Made by a program: the position numbers and the translations under genes. A stretch of DNA of 7,835 nt from Myxococcales bacterium (GTDB taxonomy: Bacteria > Myxococcota > Polyangia > Fen-1088). Below, one piece after another: positions 5,563-7,835 of the stretch (positions within the stretch are counted from its first letter, which is position 1; every line of letters starts with the position of its first letter). The notes under the pieces were generated by a model. That model saw only the letters and a program-made list of their open reading frames with translations, had not been told where the DNA came from and did no database searches. The DNA is taken from contig PMBY01000514.1 in the NCBI GenBank assembly GCA_003153875.1, positions 1-7,835 of the forward strand. The letters are read 5' to 3'.

Positions 5563-6327
5563 ATGGAACGTCCTCGCCGATCCGCAGAGCACTATAGACA
5601 ACTTGACGGCAAGACTAACTACGGAGCCTCAGTCCTGCTCAAGGTGCGTGATGGGAAGGCATCCGACTGGGACTCACTCTGCGCCTCGTTCCGCATCAAT
5701 CCAAGGATGTATGCAGCCACGACATACCAGCCCGATCTGCTGCCGGTAGTCAAGAACCTCAAGCGAGCAGGGCTCCTGGTTGTCGAGGGAAGGAGAATGA
5801 GACTTAAACTAGACGACAGGTGGGAAAAGGTCCAAACCGCTCTGGGAATCGGCCTCACGGACCTCGCCCACTACGTTCGTCGGCAATCCCTGGTGGTAAA
5901 TTCCTGGTTTGGCCCTGTCGCCCGCAACACAAGCCCCATCGATGTCTTTGTGGCAATGCCTTTTCTTCCAAAGCTGGAACTCACCTACAAGTGCATCCGC
6001 CGAGTGGGCAGCAAGTTGAAGTTGAAGGTGGCTCGTGCCGATGACCTGTTTGGAGCGGGCGCAGTGGTCGCTGACATATGGCAACAGATAAACTCCGCAC
6101 GACTGGTGCTTGCCGACTGCACGGGGCGCAATCCGAATGTGTTCTACGAGATAGGCATTGCACACGCAGTTGGCAAGCCAGTGATCTTGACCACCCAGCG
6201 ACGCGAAGATATCCCGTTTGATGTCGCCCATATTCGGTCCGTTCAATATGAGCACACGTCGCCCGGAATGAAAGAGCTAGAATCCACACTCGAAAGGACG
6301 CTCAGGACCGAGCTGAAGCTTGATTAG
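5563..6327 (+). CDS. Winged-helix-like plus TIR/nucleoside deoxyribosyltransferase-like domain protein
   Basis: The 254-residue protein starts at an ATG preceded by GAGG. The N-terminal part (about 15-85) looks like a winged-helix domain: helices around 36-44 and 57-70, then a Leu-Leu-Val-Val-Glu-Gly-Arg-Arg beta wing. A connecting helical stretch (88-112) leads to an alpha/beta domain (126-254) with the pattern of the TIR-like/nucleoside 2-deoxyribosyltransferase-like superfamily: Asp-Val-Phe-Val-Ala-Met-Pro-Phe (127-134), Arg-Ala-Asp-Asp-Leu-Phe (158-163), Asp-Ile-Trp-Gln-Gln-Ile (171-176), Ala-Asp-Cys-Thr-Gly-Arg-Asn-Pro-Asn-Val-Phe-Tyr-Glu-Ile-Gly (184-198) and Gly-Lys-Pro-Val (204-207). 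Glu196 sits where these families keep their catalytic glutamate. Relatives cleave N-glycosidic bonds in nucleosides, nucleotides or NAD, and several belong to anti-phage systems. Substrate and trigger are unknown; the N-terminal domain may sense a signal or bind DNA. A defence effector or a nucleotide-metabolism regulator are both possible. Confidence 0.83.
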   Translation: MERPRRSAEHYRQLDGKTNYGASVLLKVRDGKASDWDSLCASFRINPRMYAATTYQPDLLPVVKNLKRAGLLVVEGRRMRLKLDDRWEKVQTALGIGLTDLAHYVRRQSLVVNSWFGPVARNTSPIDVFVAMPFLPKLELTYKCIRRVGSKLKLKVARADDLFGAGAVVADIWQQINSARLVLADCTGRNPNVFYEIGIAHAVGKPVILTTQRREDIPFDVAHIRSVQYEHTSPGMKELESTLERTLRTELKLD

Positions 6328-6390
6328 CTTGGGGATGTGGGCCCCTTTGCTCAGCCACTTCCCTGTCCGCACGGACGGCCAATAAGCGAA

Positions 6391-6412
6391 GGCAAGCGTC
6401 GGCGTCGTTGCC
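6391..6412. terminator. Hairpin in the convergent gap, weak terminator candidate
   Basis: GGCAAGCG (6391-6398) pairs with CGTTGCC (6406-6412), leaving one bulged base and a 7-base loop. It lies between the converging TIR-like and GH2 genes, where a shared terminator is expected. There is no clear U-tract on either strand, so the call is tentative. The rest of the 113-bp gap shows nothing else. Confidence 0.3.
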
Positions 6413-6440
6413 CCACCCCGCCGCGCGTGTCCCGCGGTCC

Positions 6441-7835
6441 TCACTTGCCGCGCGCAGCTCGTTGCTCCAGTTCGTTGTAGAACGCCTTCAAGACAGCGAA
6501 CGCTTTCTTCTTGGTTCCATTCTGGCCGATCAGGCCTTTGCGATTCCAGCCGTCTTGCACGTTGGGCAGAACCCGGCGCGGGGAGCGGAAGTCGGCGAGG
6601 ATCCACGGCGTCACGCCCCGCCAGGCCGGGATCTTGCGAAGCATGGCGATGGTCTTGCGATACAGGTCTTCCTGGTATTCCTCGCTGAAGCGCGTGAGCG
6701 CATCGGCGTGCCAGCCTTGTAGTGCATCGGCGCCGAATTCGCTGATGACCACCGGCTTCGGGTACTTGATGGACCACGAGATGCGCGCCGTCTTGTCGGG
6801 CAGGCCGTCGTACCAGCCGATGTACTGATTGAAGCTCACCAGGTCGGTGAACTCGCCAAAGGGATCGTCCACAATGCGCAAGTCGGGGTTGTGCTTGTCA
6901 CCGTGGACTTCCATGGCCGCCGAGATCAGTCGCGATCCGTCGAGCGACCGCGCGGTATCCACCAGCGTCTTCAAGAATCGCGTGCGCTCGGCGGTGATGG
7001 GCGTCTCATTGGCCACGGACCAGACCACCACACTGGCGCGATTCTGGTCGCGCGCGATCAATTCAGTCAATTGGGCCTGCGCCAGGCGCAAAGTGTCCGC
7101 GTTCTCCCACTGGATGGCCCAATAGACCGGGATCTCCTCCCAGACCATCAGGCCGAGCTCATCGGCCACGCGGGCCATGTGCTCGTTGTGCGGGTAGTGG
7201 GCCAGCCGGACGAAGTTGGCGTTGAGTTCCTTGGCCCAGCCGAGCAACATGCGGGCGTCCTCGACCGAATAGGCCCGCCCGCCGCGTATCGGGTTCTCCT
7301 CGTGAATGCAGATGCCGCGCAGGAAGACGGGCTTGTCGTTCAATAGAATGTCCGTGCCGGCTGTCTTGATGGTGCGAAAGCCGATGCGGTCGGCGATCCA
7401 GTCGGTCTCGCTCGACAGGACCACGTCGTGCAGTGCCGGCCGCTCCGGCGACCAGAGCGAAATCTGCGCGGCTGGGAACTCGACGTGCGCCACGCCGCTG
7501 GCGTCAGTGTGCGCCTCTGCCTTCAGACCCAGCCCGGCTAGGGTCACAGTGACCTTCTGTTGCTTGCGCGGGCCATCCAGTTGCACGGTTGCCTCGATGC
7601 GATCGCGCGTGCCGGCTTTCAGGCCGACATGGTATTGCGCGATGAAGGTCGCTGGCGTCTGCACCAGCAGCACTTCGCGCGTGAGGCCGCCGTAGTTCCA
7701 CCAGTCGGTGTTCATGGCTGGCACGCCCTCGGGCCGGCGGCGGTTGTTGACCCGCACGACTAGCGAGTTGTCCTTCTCCTTGGCAAGGCCGGTGATTTCA
7801 TAGGCGAAGGGCGTGAACCCGCCCACATGCCTGCC
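6441..7835 (-). CDS. Glycoside hydrolase family 2 beta-glucuronidase (5' partial)
   Basis: The frame is open to the right edge, so the N-terminus is missing; family members are about 600 residues and 464 are visible. Numbering from the GTG at 7826, there is the end of the sugar-binding (jelly-roll) domain with Gly-Gly-Phe-Thr-Pro-Phe and Asn-Thr-Asp-Trp-Trp-Asn-Tyr-Gly-Gly (39-47), an immunoglobulin-like domain (about 55-155), and the catalytic barrel (about 155-455). The barrel holds the acid/base in Ala-Asn-Glu (Glu274), the nucleophile in Ile-Ser-Glu-Phe-Gly (Glu363), and Asn-Arg-Lys (428-430), the N-x-K motif linked to recognition of the glucuronate carboxylate. It should release terminal beta-D-glucuronic acid from glycans or conjugates; a related beta-galactosidase activity cannot be excluded. 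The visible part has no frameshift or stop. It is the intact relative of fragments A, B and C. Confidence 0.94.
   Translation of the reverse strand, partial: GRHVGGFTPFAYEITGLAKEKDNSLVVRVNNRRRPEGVPAMNTDWWNYGGLTREVLLVQTPATFIAQYHVGLKAGTRDRIEATVQLDGPRKQQKVTVTLAGLGLKAEAHTDASGVAHVEFPAAQISLWSPERPALHDVVLSSETDWIADRIGFRTIKTAGTDILLNDKPVFLRGICIHEENPIRGGRAYSVEDARMLLGWAKELNANFVRLAHYPHNEHMARVADELGLMVWEEIPVYWAIQWENADTLRLAQAQLTELIARDQNRASVVVWSVANETPITAERTRFLKTLVDTARSLDGSRLISAAMEVHGDKHNPDLRIVDDPFGEFTDLVSFNQYIGWYDGLPDKTARISWSIKYPKPVVISEFGADALQGWHADALTRFSEEYQEDLYRKTIAMLRKIPAWRGVTPWILADFRSPRRVLPNVQDGWNRKGLIGQNGTKKKAFAVLKAFYNELEQRAARGK

Noticed and set aside
6365..6376. GTCCG-CA-CGGAC inverted repeat as a terminator stem
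   Set aside because: A two-base loop cannot fold well, the stem is five pairs, and no U-tract follows.

Overview
The window is GC-rich DNA, probably from a soil or sediment member of the Myxococcota (inference). The grounds are a secreted protein joining RCC1 repeats to Kazal-like cysteine modules, a lipoprotein with a long Gly/Ser linker, and a cysteine-rich lipoprotein. No rRNA, tRNA, IS transposase, integrase or CRISPR array was seen.

Layout, left to right. Bases 1-1824 (+) hold the 3' part of the RCC1/Kazal-like gene. Bases 1825-3858 alternate accessory genes with pieces of a broken beta-glucuronidase (GH2) gene: fragment A (1933-2014), a Gly-rich lipoprotein gene (2031-2696, -), fragment B (2830-2862), a HigBA-type toxin-antitoxin operon (2963-3590, -) with a perfect 30-bp palindrome as its likely operator (3599-3628), and fragment C (3696-3837). 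Bases 3859-4737 (-) encode a cysteine-rich, coiled-coil putative lipoprotein. A 402-bp divergent gap follows. Then come two + strand genes that look like an operon: a small unknown protein (5140-5502) and a winged-helix-like plus TIR/nucleoside deoxyribosyltransferase-like protein (5563-6327). Bases 6441-7835 (-) hold an intact GH2 beta-glucuronidase gene that runs off the right edge.

The most notable structure is the relation between the intact GH2 gene and fragments A, B and C. All three lie on the same strand and in the same order as their counterparts in the intact gene, and match it at roughly 85-94% of bases by eye. Fragments B and C correspond to GH2 stretches only about 15 bp apart, yet the toxin-antitoxin operon sits between them. 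I infer a second GH2 copy that was interrupted by the toxin-antitoxin cassette, partly replaced by a lipoprotein gene and lost at both ends.

The 5140-6327 pair is the best candidate for a little-described system. Its second protein has the motif pattern of TIR/deoxyribosyltransferase-like nucleotide-processing domains found in prokaryotic immunity proteins, and it lies in an accessory region beside a toxin-antitoxin operon. A defence role is inference only.
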